DNA of 64,000 nucleotides, taken from contig JAFJTR010000017.1 in NCBI GenBank assembly GCA_022559985.1, positions 1 through 64,000 of the forward strand, read 5' to 3'. The translations under genes were made by a program, and so were the position numbers. The notes beneath the pieces were generated by a model. The model did not search any database. It saw only the letters and a program-made list of their open reading frames with translations, and was not told where the DNA came from. The stretch comes from Parastagonospora avenae f. sp. tritici 18332-5 (lineage: Eukaryota; Ascomycota; Dothideomycetes; Pleosporales; Phaeosphaeriaceae). Positions 33,282-43,504 of the stretch are shown in pieces; positions within the stretch are counted from its first letter, which is position 1, and each line of letters begins with the position of its first letter.

Positions 33282-35100
33282 GTTCACAAGCGAGCGGCGC
33301 ACCCCACCACTTTTTTGCACCTCTTTGAATTTTATGCACAATAACTCCACGCCACGCTACCAAAATGGCTTCAAAAGAAGCAGATATTCAGCTTGCTATC
33401 TTGTCTATTCAATCTAATCAGATTCAAGGCAATCGACCTGCTGCTGCAGTCTATGGCGTACCCGAGACAACGCTCCGCCGCCGACGCGCTGGTATACCTG
33501 CCAGACGCGATTGCCAGCCCAACTCAAGGAAGCTCTCTCGGCGAGAGGAGGAGGTGATTGTCAGGCATATAATTGACCTGGAAACACGTGGATTAGCGCC
33601 TACGTACGTAGCTATACGTGTTATGGCTGATAGACTGCTCGCTGCGCGAGGCGCAGGCCAGGTAGGGCAGAACTGGCCAGCCAACTTTGTCAAGCGTACG
33701 GACAGTCTTACGACGCGTTTCAATCGAGCCTACGATAGACAGAGAGCTCTCTGCGAGGATCCAGTCTTAATCAGGAGCTGGTTTGAGCTGGTAGAGCAGA
33801 CAAAAGCCAAGTACGGCATCCTTGATGAGGACGTCTTCAACTTTGACGAGGCTGGCTTCATGATGGGCAAGATCACGACCCAGCTCGTCGTGACAGGATC
33901 AGAGAGGAGAGGCGCGCCAAAGGCTATACAGCCTCGAAATCGCGAGTGGACGACATTAATCCAGGGAATCAACGCTGCTGGCTGGGCTATCCCACCGTTC
34001 ATCATCTTTGCCGGCAAGCACCACCTATCTGCCTGGTACGAGGGAGACATCCCGCGCGACTGGGCTATTGCGGTAAGCGATAATGGCTGGACAACTAACG
34101 AGATAGGAGTCGAGTGGCTAAAGCACTTCATTAAGCATACAGATGGCAAGGTAGTTGGCGCGCGTCGGCTACTTATCCTTAATGGCCATGAGAGCCACCG
34201 CTCCCTTGAGTTCCAGGAGCTTTGCAAGGAGAACAATATCTACACGCTCTGCATGTCACCCCACTCATCTCACCTGCTGCAGCCGCTTGACGTTGGCTGC
34301 TTCTCGCCGTTGAAGCGCGCGTACAGCCGCAAGATCGAGGCGCTGATGCGCCACCACATCAACCACATCACAAAGCTTGAATTTCTGCCAGCCTTCAAGG
34401 CAGCCTTTCAGCGATCATTCACGTCAACTAATATCTGCTCAGCCTTTCGAGGCGCAGGTCTTGTTCCTCTCCAGCCAGACGTTGTTCTGTCAAAGCTAGA
34501 TGTGCAGCTCCGCACGCCTTCACCAGCCGCTCTGCCAGAGGCTGTCTGGGAGGCCAAAACGCCGAGCAACGTACGTGAGCTTGAGGCTCAATCAATATTA
34601 ATACGTGATCGCATACAGCGGCATGAAAGCTCGTCACCTGCCTTAATTATTCAAGCGATTAGCCAGCTTAAGAAGGGGGCAGAGGTAATGATGCTCTCGG
34701 CTGAGCTGATGCGCGATCGGATTGCCAGCCTTGAGAGAGCCAAAGAGGCAGCGTCAAAGCGGAAACAATGCAAGAAAAAGCGACTCCAGCATCAAGGAGT
34801 CTTGACAAAGGGAGCTGGCGAGGATATACTCGCTCAACGTGAGGCTGATCGGCAGATTGCTCGTGAGCAGCGTCAAGGAGAGCAATCAGGCGTGAGCCGC
34901 CAGGCTCTTGCGCGCTGTAAGAAGTGCAGAGAGACTGGGCATAACTCTCGTACGTGCAAGAAAGATACTTTAGATACTGCTTAATCTACGCTGTCAATAT
35001 CTATATATTATCTTATAAGGTGGTTGAGATATACGCGTGTAGAGGTGCAAAAAAGTGGTGGGGTGCTCCGCTCGCTTGTGCGCGCCGCTCGCTTGTGAAC
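33282..35100 (+). mobile_element. Fot1/pogo-type DNA transposon, nearly full length
   Basis: A 1,819-base element bounded by TA duplications at 33280-33281 and 35101-35102. The left inverted repeat (33282-33324) begins GTTCACAAGCGAGCGGCGC and continues through a CACCCCACCAC block and TTTTTTGCACCTCT. The right one matches it but carries about 17 extra bases, a duplication of the CCGCTCGCTTGTG motif, at 35068-35100. One uninterrupted transposase fills the centre. The TA target and DD35D-type transposase place it in the Tc1/mariner superfamily, pogo/Fot1 branch. Confidence 0.92.
33365..34984 (+). CDS. pogo/Fot1 transposase, open frame but catalytic Asp replaced
   Basis: 539 aa. The N-terminal helix-turn-helix (psq-like, with PAAAVYGVPETTLRRRR) is followed by a CENPB-type HTH region (SRREEEVIVRHIIDLETRG). 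The DDE_1 core has the first Asp in FNFDEAGF (residue 161) and the third in LLQPLDVGCF (309). The second, expected as Asp in LLILDGH, is Asn (LLILNGHESH, residue 273, codon AAT at 34181-34183). Spacing of 35 residues to the third Asp fits pogo elements. A G-to-A change (C-to-T on the other strand) would give this. The C-terminus has a zinc knuckle, CKKCRETGHNSRTC. Probably catalytically dead although the frame is intact. Confidence 0.88.
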   Translation: MASKEADIQLAILSIQSNQIQGNRPAAAVYGVPETTLRRRRAGIPARRDCQPNSRKLSRREEEVIVRHIIDLETRGLAPTYVAIRVMADRLLAARGAGQVGQNWPANFVKRTDSLTTRFNRAYDRQRALCEDPVLIRSWFELVEQTKAKYGILDEDVFNFDEAGFMMGKITTQLVVTGSERRGAPKAIQPRNREWTTLIQGINAAGWAIPPFIIFAGKHHLSAWYEGDIPRDWAIAVSDNGWTTNEIGVEWLKHFIKHTDGKVVGARRLLILNGHESHRSLEFQELCKENNIYTLCMSPHSSHLLQPLDVGCFSPLKRAYSRKIEALMRHHINHITKLEFLPAFKAAFQRSFTSTNICSAFRGAGLVPLQPDVVLSKLDVQLRTPSPAALPEAVWEAKTPSNVRELEAQSILIRDRIQRHESSSPALIIQAISQLKKGAEVMMLSAELMRDRIASLERAKEAASKRKQCKKKRLQHQGVLTKGAGEDILAQREADRQIAREQRQGEQSGVSRQALARCKKCRETGHNSRTCKKDTLDTA

Positions 35101-35102
35101 TA

Positions 35103-35486
35103 CATCACCAGTACACGTATTACACCAATGACCACCGGAACCATCACACAAATGATCGGACACACGGGTCCACCGCGCTCCAAGAATCTCCTCCACTGAA
35201 CAATTTCCGGGCAGGGATTCGGAGCATCTCGAGGACTCTGGAGACGGAATGACACTGTTTCGTAGCGGCGCACTGGCTGGCGGCTTCAGGTCACTCCAAT
35301 GGAATATAATTTTTTCAGGTATAACCTCACGATTGCTTGAGCCGCGGCACAGTCAGGCTTCCTCTTCGACGATGGTATCGTGGATGTGAGCTGCGTATGC
35401 GAGAATGGCCTAAAAACCGAAAGGCAGCGTGCGCGCTTTTAACAGATGGGCCGATGTTGGCAGATTGTCTGCCCAAGTCTTTATGA
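35103..35486. other. intergenic, right flank of the first transposon
   Basis: No supported gene. The original sequence interrupted by the insertion does not resemble a coding frame on either side. Confidence 0.5.
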
Positions 35487-36104
35487 CTAGTGTGTGTCGA
35501 TGTCGGTCGAACTCATAGGTAGATGGTCGACGGGGTTTGGGAAATTCCAGCGGTAGTGGCTATCGTGTAGTGCGCACCAACCGCCGTAGTACTCGTGAAC
35601 TATGGCGTTTGGTGGTTTGTGTTCGCCGTGGGATGCGTTGACAAACATGAACTGTGGGAGTGTGACAACACCCGAGCGAAGGTGGGTCAGAGGCCTTGAC
35701 TGCTGGATGCGTATTCCACCGAACTGCCTATGTGACGCAAATTCGCTGTACGACACTGACTGCTTTTCTTCTTCAAGGGTAGTCAAAGGATTGCGTGGAC
35801 CAACAAAGACCTCAGTTGCCTCTGCCCTGATGGTCTTGCATGATGTGAGAAAGCCGATATAGTCCTTGGTCTCCGATGGATCGATGAGCCGGTATACCAT
35901 CTGCCGCAACTCATGGATGTTGAGGAAACTCTCTGCGGCCTGAGTGCTTGACTCTAAAGCCATACTCGCCAGGCTCAGGTCAAGTGGGGTATCTTCGACG
36001 GAAGACATGTGGGTTGTCACGTGGAGATGTGGAAATGCTGTGTGAAGCGTGATACAAAGCAAGCTGGGTAATGTCTTCGTGCAAAGAGTTTTGCGTGATG
36101 CCAA
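35487..36104 (-). CDS. F-box-like / lineage-specific LNIHELR family protein
   Basis: A single exon of 205 aa. The core FLNIHELRQMVYRLIDP followed by DYIGFLTSCKTIRAEATEVF has the pattern of the short F-box-like helix pair found in large expanded families of Pleosporales: a hydrophobic ELRxxIY helix, then a LxSCKxIxxEAxE helix. The C-terminal part (HSHYRWNFPNP) is unrecognised. The first 33 residues look like a leader but not a clear signal. A later ATG (MSSVEDTPLDLS, residue 33) may be the true start. A decayed relative is at 47023-48193. Function unknown; substrate recognition for ubiquitination is only a guess from the F-box-like core. Confidence 0.55.
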   Translation of the reverse strand: MASRKTLCTKTLPSLLCITLHTAFPHLHVTTHMSSVEDTPLDLSLASMALESSTQAAESFLNIHELRQMVYRLIDPSETKDYIGFLTSCKTIRAEATEVFVGPRNPLTTLEEEKQSVSYSEFASHRQFGGIRIQQSRPLTHLRSGVVTLPQFMFVNASHGEHKPPNAIVHEYYGGWCALHDSHYRWNFPNPVDHLPMSSTDIDTH

Positions 36105-36162
36105 TTACTCCAATGGTGAGAACATTATATCTACATCGCCAGTTATATACCTTGCTTCTCCA

Positions 36163-36381
36163 GCACTGTGAGCATCGATTATGGCTTTGGTCGATCGACC
36201 AACATTATCATCAGCTTTCTCCTCTACCTTGAAAAATGCATCTGCTTTGTTCGATGAGTTATCACGGATGTACCCTACTGGATTGCACTGTGAGCATCCA
36301 TTGTGGCAGTGGTCCGTCTACTCACATTGCCGTTAGTATTTCGCCTCTGCATTGTGAAGCTTCTTCTTTGATCGCATGGCA
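36163..36381. repeat. diverged direct repeat of about 95 bases
   Basis: Two copies about 121 bases apart begin GCACTGTGAGCATC at 36163 and 36284 and stay alignable for about 95 bases, through TGGTC and TTGAA/GTGAAG segments, with roughly a third of positions changed. They lie in the promoter side of the F-box-like gene. Confidence 0.6.
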
Positions 36382-36527
36382 CAGACATTGCGTTTGAGTG
36401 ATCAAAATAACAGGAGCAAGCGACCTGGCGTTAAAACAGCGCGAGAGATGAAGTTGGCGATCCGCACCTGACATCGCGATCTCCTTCCCCGCATCCCCGT
36501 CCCAGCTCCCCTCTATCCATAACGTTA

Positions 36528-38475
36528 CCGAGCTGCCCGGCCGTCCGAGCCACCCCACCAGAATAACATGCAAAGTTTAACGCGTGATAACTTTACCAAC
36601 ATGGATCCTATTGAGGCTGCGATTGCAGCAATTGAATCGCGAGACTCTGGAGAACAGTTTAGCTTCTCCCAAATTGCAAAAGAGTATGGCTGTGACCGTA
36701 CAACGCTCTCACGAAGACACGAAGGCCTTGCAGGCTCACGCAGTAACATGGCAGAAAATTGACTGGCCCTCCATCCTCAACAAGAGCAGGAGCTTCGATG
36801 ATATATCAAACAGCTCACTGAGCGAGGCTTACCATCTATCCGAGCTATGATACGACGCTTTGGTTCAGATATTGCAAAAAGAGAGCTTGGAAAAGGCTGG
36901 GTTAATCGATATATCAAGCGATACAAGGTTGATCCTATCTCACGCTGGGCAACTGGAATTGATCGGTTACGTTATCAGGCTGACTCTCGGTCGAAGTATA
37001 GCCTCTATTTCGAGCTCCTGCGCAGCAAGCTCAGCCAATACGATACTGAGCCTCGTCATGCGTACAATATGGATGAGAAGGGCTTCATGATAGAAATTCT
37101 TACTCGCTCAAAGTGGGTATTTAGCAAGAGTCTATATGAGGAGGGAAAGATTAAGGCTCCTATCCAGGACGGAAATCGAGAGTGGATAACGCTGCTAGCC
37201 TACATATGCGCTGATTGATCTGCCCTCGATCATCTATCAATCAGCCTCAGGCTCGATACAGGGCAGCTGGCTTCAAGCTTTTAATCCTGACGATCACCGA
37301 GCCTACTTCGCCTCATCACCTTCAGGATGGACGAACAACAACATAGGGGCCTAACCAGGCTCAAACAGCTGTTTGATCGCTCTACGAAGGCTGAGGCTCA
37401 ATCGAGCTATCGATTGTTCATCGTTGAGGGCCATGGATCTCACGTTACAATAGATTTTAGCAAGCACTGCGATCAGAACAAGAACCTCCTAATGATATAT
37501 CCACCTCAATCAACACACACGCTCCAACCGCTCGACGTCGTCATGTTTAAGCCTCTCTCATCTGCCTATTCACATCAGGTAGAAGCCTTTATAGATAGGT
37601 GCCAAGGGCTTACTTCTATGAGCAAAACAGACTTCTATCCAATGTTCCTAGCTGCCTGGAAGGCCTCGTTCAGGGATGGGACTATACTTAAGGCCTTCCA
37701 AACAACAGGCCTCTCACCTTTCAATCCTGAGGTAATACTCAAACGATTCAATCAGCCAGCTCAATCAGGCCAATCAAGCGATAGCGACATCTCAGCCTTG
37801 AGCGCCTCTGATTGGAGGAAGATGATGCAGCTGGTTGATCACGCTGTAGCTGATAGAGACCAGAGAAAGATCGCGAAGCTCAACCAAACGATCCACCGAC
37901 TCTCTATCAGATCAGTACTTGCTGAGCATGAGGATATGAGGCTAAAAGAGGCGCTTATTAACGAGAAGCTGCGCAGAAAGCGAGGCAAGGCCCTGCCTTC
38001 AGAGCAGGGCGAGGAATATCACGGCGGTGCTGTATCCTGGTCTCCTAGGATGGTAAAGGAAGCACGTGATCGCCAGCAGCAGCAGCAGGAGGCTGAGGAG
38101 GAGCAACAACAACTCCAAAAAGCAGCTGCTCGCAAAGCTCAACTCCAACTCCGACAAGCTCAAAAAAGTCCCAAAAGGTTAAGAAGCGTAGACTTAAGGC
38201 TTCTATCAAAGCAGCTTCAAAAGACAGAGCTGCTGCGCAGGCTCAGGGTAGTAGAGAGGCTTCTAGTGCTGCAGCAGGCCCACCACCATCTCAGTCGCGA
38301 CACGGCCGAGCAATCAAGCTCCCAGCAAAATATAGATAGCTATATATATTAATCAAGGCCTGTAGAACTCAATACTAGAAAGTGTCGCGTTATTAGCTAT
38401 CGTACGTAGCTCAATAGCCTCATGTTTGGTGGTAGTGTTGGTGTTCAAGGTGGCTCGAACGGCCGGGCAGCTCGG
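36528..38475 (+). mobile_element. second pogo/Fot1 element, different family, degenerate
   Basis: A 1,948-base element flanked by TA at 36526-36527 and 38476-38477. Inverted repeats of about 28 bases begin CCGAGCTGCCCGGCCGT and continue to GAGCCACC, with one mismatch between ends. It carries a broken transposase in the same orientation. The inverted repeats do not match those of the first element, so the two are separate families. Confidence 0.9.
36568..38349 (+). pseudogene. degenerate pogo transposase
   Basis: Recognisable parts in order: an HTH region (FSFSQIAKEYGCDRTTLSRRH), a CENPB-type region (GWVNRYIKRY), the first catalytic Asp in YNMDEKGF, an RLFIVEGHGSH block and TLQPLDVVMF with the third Asp. 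Breaks include TGA at 36760-36762 and 36799-36801, TGA at 37216-37218, at least two frame changes and a TAA between 37219 and 37370, and another frame change near 38165. The second catalytic Asp is Glu (codon GAG at 37426-37428). The tail is Gln/Lys/Arg-rich. It cannot encode an active enzyme. Confidence 0.88.
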
Positions 38476-38616
38476 TAAGTTAACGTTGCGGTAGCGCGTC
38501 AACATGAGACGTGTCGGACATCGTCATCGCTACCATCGCGTGACTGCTCACTTCACCTTAACACTGCTATAATTTCTGTGCTCTTTTACCACATAATTTG
38601 CATGAGGTAATTCATC

Positions 38617-39592
38617 ATGTCCAAACGTACTTCCGACCAATTCCTCGAGGACGATAGCGACGTCGACAATGAGCTGGATGACGTGCCTATCACGGAGAGC
38701 TGTGATGTCATTCGGTGAGTTGCGCTATACACAGTCTACAATTCACTATTATCGTCTTCTTGTGTGCCTATCTATTCATCTCAATTCAAATCCAATTTCA
38801 AAAACATGTCTTTTTCTGTCTCCCATTACATCCACCTCCCATCTAACCCCTCTCTCCCAGCCGCAAAATCCGCACCCTAATCGACTCCAACGAACTCCTC
38901 GTCGGCGACTTCCAAAAGCAAATAAATGTAACCTCCAACTCCTACTCGCGTTTCATGTCGCAGAATGGCCCGGACAAAGGCGCTAGCTCGGGCGTATACT
39001 ACGCAGCATGGGCGTTCTTCAAGAAGCGCGAACTGCGCGGTATTAAGACGACGGCAAATAAGAAAGCCAACACGAAGACTGCTGAGGGCGGTGTGGCGGC
39101 GCCCAAGGTGCCAGATGTCCAGGAGATTGTGCTGGAGGGCGAGATGGATGATTGTGTGCCGATTTATGGTACGTCCGCAAGATGAGATTGGTGTGATGCT
39201 AAGAAATGACAGATACATGCGACGAAATCCGACGCAAGATAAACGCGCACCTAAAAAAGCCCGGCATCACACAAGCTGACTTCCTCCGCTGCGTGGCAGC
39301 ACAATACCACACGCAGCCGAAGAAGCCTCAGTCGAGCCAGCTCGCGGCGTTTCGCTCGAAGAAGGGGCCGTATGCGGGCAATCAGAGCGCGGTGTTTTAT
39401 GGCGCGTATGTGTACTTTGAGAAGATGAGGATCAAGGAGGGGAAGGCGAAGGGGAAGAAGAGGGTGGAGATGGAGCAGGTTCACCCGATGGGGTTGGAGA
39501 CTGGGAGGAGGATGGATCGGTTCCTGTGTAGGCCGAATGAGAGGCCGGCGGTAGATAGGATGGGTAGGTTGCATTTCTTTAAGATGGGATGA
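38617..39592 (+). CDS. DUF7726-like fungal protein
   Basis: Three exons (38617..38714, 38861..39168, 39213..39592) give 261 aa. An acidic N-terminus (FLEDDSDVDNELDDVP) is followed by two related modules. The first has RKIRTLIDSNELLVGDFQKQ, SYSRFMSQNGPDKGASSGVY and AAWAFFKKREL. The second has CDEIRRKINAHLKKPGITQ, QLAAFRSKKGPYAGNQSAVFYGAYVYFEK. The repeated 'GP..G..S.V(F)Y.A...F.K' pattern is what I associate with DUF7726. It is likely a small helical DNA- or protein-binding module, but function is not known. It converges with the Mim2 gene. Confidence 0.72.
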
Positions 39593-39881
39593 TGGGGATT
39601 GCGTGTTGCTAAGTAGGTGTTTGATGCTTCTTGTGATTACTTTGTGGCTTGTCGTTTTTCTAACCGTGATTCATGACTTGTCAAATTTTGCTTAATAATC
39701 GTTCTCAGATAGATTATTGGTGTTTTCAACGTCGATGAGCCAAGATACCATCATGTCTATGGTCGTGTCTGCGGCTGCTCCTCGGCAGCTTTCATGTACA
39801 CTCCCCGCGAAGGATACAATGCTCCCACACCAGATCCCGAACGCCAATGCTGTAAATCATGTGTAAATGCCGTTCCGATGT

Positions 39882-40266
39882 CTATAGTGATGCCGCTGCC
39901 TCAACGGCTCCCGTCAATTTAAATGCTTTCGGGTTCGAGATGACAATTTCGACCGGGTAATGCCACTCCATCCATTTTGCCCATCCTGTTTCGGTCAGCA
40001 TCAGTCCCAAACGCAGTACTCCGACATGACGTACCCCAGTATGCGCATTTCCTGCCAAAGTATTTTCCGAGATATGGCACCAGCACCATGGTCAATAACA
40101 GCTCCATTTGCTGCAATGACTCTCTCCACTCTCTTTCGGCGTCTGAAACATATTCTTCGTCGTCGGCTGAAGACACTGTTGGGGAGGATGGCAGGGAGTC
40201 GATCTCATCGGCGTCGGAAGAGCTCTCGGGATGCTCCATGAAGTTCTCGCTGTTGCTCATAGACAT
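39882..40266 (-). CDS. MIM2: mitochondrial import protein Mim2
   Basis: Two exons on the minus strand (40266..40035 and 39985..39882) give 111 aa. After an acidic, Ser-rich N-terminus (SSSDADEIDSLPSS, DDEEYVSDAERE) comes WRESLQQMELLLTMVLVPYL, a single membrane segment, then GKYFGRKCAYWGWAKWMEWH. The hydrophobic segment followed by GRKCAYWGW is the Mim2 signature. Mim2 works with Mim1 in the outer mitochondrial membrane to insert helical outer-membrane proteins and to assemble TOM. I start at MSMSNSENF rather than the upstream in-frame ATG at 40371. The intron has a CTGACC branch site and splits GlyTrp of the signature, so an unspliced reading loses the motif. Confidence 0.85.
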
Positions 40267-40629
40267 GACGCGGTGAGGATGAAGGTGAAGGGTCAGGTGA
40301 CAGAGCGCAAGGTAGGCGGTCGCGGTTGCAGCTACCGTGAATGCATCGATGAGGTGAATTGGAGCCAGCAAGCGTGGATGCTAATGAATGATGAAGCCGC
40401 GGTGGCTGCAGCCAATGAGCGAAGGTGGGGCTTAGCTCGCTTGCCCGTGTTTAGTTCCGAAGTCTTGGCATCAATGACTGTTCAATGTTAGTTCGGCTCG
40501 CAACTCACACAAGACGGGTGACTGTCTGTACGACTCACCACACCGCGACATATTCCTACACTCGCCCCAACAATCACTGAATCACATACGACTTCACTGG
40601 AAACGACCAAAACACACGAAACCGCAATC

Positions 40630-41874
40630 ATGGCTGATTCCGTACGTCATTCCGAGCCCCACGTTGAAGTTCGAAATACATTGTCTCCTCCCAGAAATGT
40701 CTCTGAGCTGCAGAACAACGCCATAGCTGCTCTCACATCCACATCAAGTAATCTGTCGCTAACATGTCCGACTCACAGGCCGATTCCGCCGAGCGCAAGC
40801 CCCGTAAGTCCGTCGCATTCTCCGAGGGCGCCACCATTGTAGACAGCGATGGCCAAGTCACCGAGTCGAAGGAAGTAAACGGCGGTAAGTCCAGCGCGGA
40901 ACACCACGCCCGTGATGCCTCTCCGTCTACGGGTGAATACGCCTGGCGCGAATAGAACACGGGACATGGGCTAACAGGTGTGGTTGTAGGCGACGCCGAC
41001 AAGGAGGTTGAGGAAGTCACCGACATGTTCGCCGACCTCGCAAAGAAGGTACGTATCACACCCCGCATCAAACCCGGCGCATCGCTAACAGGTCGCAGAA
41101 GAAGAAGAAGTCCTCCAAGAAGAAGGAGGAGGGTGACGAGGAAGCCGGAGAGGACGACTTCGCCGCGCTCAAGAAAAAGAAGAAGTCCAGTAAGAAGAAG
41201 GTCGAGGACGATTTCGAGGCCAAGCTCGCTGCTGCCGGCGGCGAGAAGGCCGAGGGCGAAGACGAAGCCGCTCCCGCTGAGCCAGAAGTACAAGAGGGCG
41301 ACATGATCAAGGGCACCGGCATCTGGCAGCACGACGCCACCACACCCATCACATACAACCTGCTGCTCAACCGCTTCTTCACACTCCTCCACTCGACACA
41401 TCCCGACCTTGCCAGCACAGGCATGAAGAGTTATAAGATCCCACCGCCGCAGTGTCTCCGTGAAGGTAACAAGAAGACCATCTTCGCCAACATCGCCGAG
41501 ATTTGCAAGAGGATGAAGCGTACCGAGGAGCACGTCACACAATTCTTGTTCGCTGAGCTGGGTACCTCAGGTTCAGTGGCCGGTGACCGTAAGCTCGTCA
41601 TCAAGGGTCGCTTCCAGCAGAAGCAGATTGAGAATGTCCTGCGGCGGTACATTGTCGAGTACGTCACCTGCAAGACGTGCAGGTCGCCCGACACAGAGTA
41701 AGTCTGCCCGACCAAGCTTCCAAAATCCTAACCTAATATCTGAATAGTCTCTCCAAGGGTGAGAACCGTCTCAACTTCGTCACCTGCAACAGCTGCGGAT
41801 CCAGACGTTCCGTCCAGGCCATCAAGACTGGTTTCTCGGCCCAGATCGGCAAGCGTAGAAGGCAGGTCGGTTAA
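40630..41874 (+). CDS. SUI3: translation initiation factor eIF2 subunit beta
   Basis: Five exons (40630..40641, 40779..40884, 40990..41048, 41099..41697, 41748..41874) give 300 aa. The first coding exon is only 12 bases (MADS), spliced by GTACGT and a CTAAC...CACAG acceptor to [14 protein letters not shown]. Lys blocks ([11 protein letters not shown] and [10 protein letters not shown]) match the eIF5/eIF2B-binding boxes. The core [41 protein letters not shown] and the zinc ribbon CKTC...CNSC follow. It recruits Met-tRNAi within the eIF2-GTP complex. If the first intron is ignored, an ATG at 40764 (MSDSQ) gives a nearly equal protein, but that ATG lies within the branch/acceptor region of a good intron. 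Confidence 0.95.
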
Positions 41875-42365
41875 GCTGGTCTTCTTCACGTGCTCCACGA
41901 TATGTCACTTCATGTATGGGGGCGCTTTGTTTGGGAACGGCCTTGGTTGGGCGCTATGGGTGAAGGGCTACGACATGGTCATACGTGCGTACACAGGGCG
42001 GCTTCAAAAGAATCGCGATGTAGAGCTTCACCACATGTACGCCATAGACACAATTGATGTTTCAGTAGTACATACGAATGAAGAACGATGAAAAAAAGGT
42101 GGTTGTGTATTTGTACAAAATATCTTTTCGTCGTGTGCTTTCTTCTCGAAGCAAATTTGACGGACATGGGCTTGTTCAATTGAAGATTCGGGTGTGGACT
42201 GAACTCATTCGGGTTCTTCTCATGTTTGATGTGTCTCCAAGCTTCAGGCAGGCCTCCAATTTCCGCCTTGTGTTCAGCCTTATAGCGGGCGGATTTATGA
42301 ACGCTTTCCCATTTGCAAGGATTCGGGCTCGATAAGGGATCTTCAACATGGCTGCCGTGATCTAA
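41875..42365. other. intergenic, convergent 3' regions
   Basis: No supported gene. Confidence 0.5.
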
Positions 42366-43504
42366 TTATGGACGCTCGTGAGGTGAGCGCGCACTCGATG
42401 GCTCAGAACTCGCTTTATGATGCAACCAAAGTTTGTAATTCTGTTGGATAAATGCATCATCATTAGATTGACTGACCATCGATCTTTCCGCCTGCTCAGT
42501 TAGTGTATAGGCTTGATAGACACCGAGATTGACGTCAAGGTCCTGCTCGGAGTTGGGAGTATCCTGATGGCCGGGGTCTGGGTCGAAAGTGTGGTGAGAA
42601 GCTTGAACAGGTGAGCGCTTTGGAGCGAGCGCGCTTTCGTTGAAGTTGTAGTCTGACGCATTCAACAAATCCGTACTCCACACTGGCAATCGAAAAATTG
42701 AGAGATTCGAAACGTCATCCATAGTCAGTTCCGAGAACGCTGTAAGGGCCATGGAGCCCTGTTGCGAAGTGCTGATCGACCAGTTCGAAGGACGAGGTCG
42801 GAGTTTGCGGTAGACTCTGGAGGTGTCAAGGTCAGATTCAAAAGCACTGCTGGATAGCGATAAGCTACTCAGCTCGAAGTCCCCCTCATCATGCATCTCT
42901 CGTATCCGCGCATGCTGCTCTGCTTCACAACCGTCCATCCGCGTTCGTATGTCCGCATTACTGGCTACCAGACCTTCAACTATTCCAACCAGCCTCGTCA
43001 TAGATCTCTCAGCTTCTTGCGTCGACTCGCTGTGTATATTTAGCATTTGTGACTAGCCTGATCGCCCCGGTCTGCAACTCACCATTGCAAGATCGTCAAC
43101 ATCAACATCAAGCTCAACTTATGCGCCTGCACCCTCTGAACCAAATCCATGATATGTGTTTCGTTAATCGCCCACTTCACCTGTCTCGCTTGCTCATCCT
43201 TACGAAAGCACTTCAATACCACGATCTCTAACTCAGAATACGTCGTCACGCAAGCCGTCAGCGTCGCGACAATATTGCGCAGCGACAGCATCGAGCGCCT
43301 CGCTATGTTCGACGTCAACGCGCTAGCCAGGTAGGTTTGCAGTTGGCAGAGAGCGGCGGTGATGCTGTTGATCTCGTCTAGGATCTGCGAGGCTGTCTTT
43401 GGCGCGTCGAGCGTGTGGGTTATGAAGTCATACAACATGGGCGCTATACGGGATGCGCCTGCGATGAGGCCGACTACGGCAGAGCCGATGGAGAGAGGGT
43501 CCAT
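42366..43504 (-). CDS. PigL_N / STAND-type N-terminal domain protein without NTPase
   Basis: Two exons on the minus strand (43504..43083, 43029..42366) give 361 aa. The start MDPLSIGSAVVGLIAGASRIAP, then a helical stretch with ILDEINSITAALCQLQTYL and TACVTTYSELEIVVLKCF, matches the fungal PF17111-type N-terminal domain found ahead of NACHT/NB-ARC, ankyrin or other domains in signalling proteins. Here the rest is a Ser-rich linker (LSSLSLSSSAFESD) and a low-complexity tail. No P-loop, ankyrin or TPR repeats follow. It could be a stand-alone adaptor or a truncated member. The intron has donor GTGAGT and acceptor ACACAG. Confidence 0.75.

Noticed and set aside
40733..41542. 269-codon minus-strand ORF
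   Set aside because: Exact shadow of the eIF2-beta exons; Leu/Ser-rich translation is the antisense of the Lys/Glu blocks.
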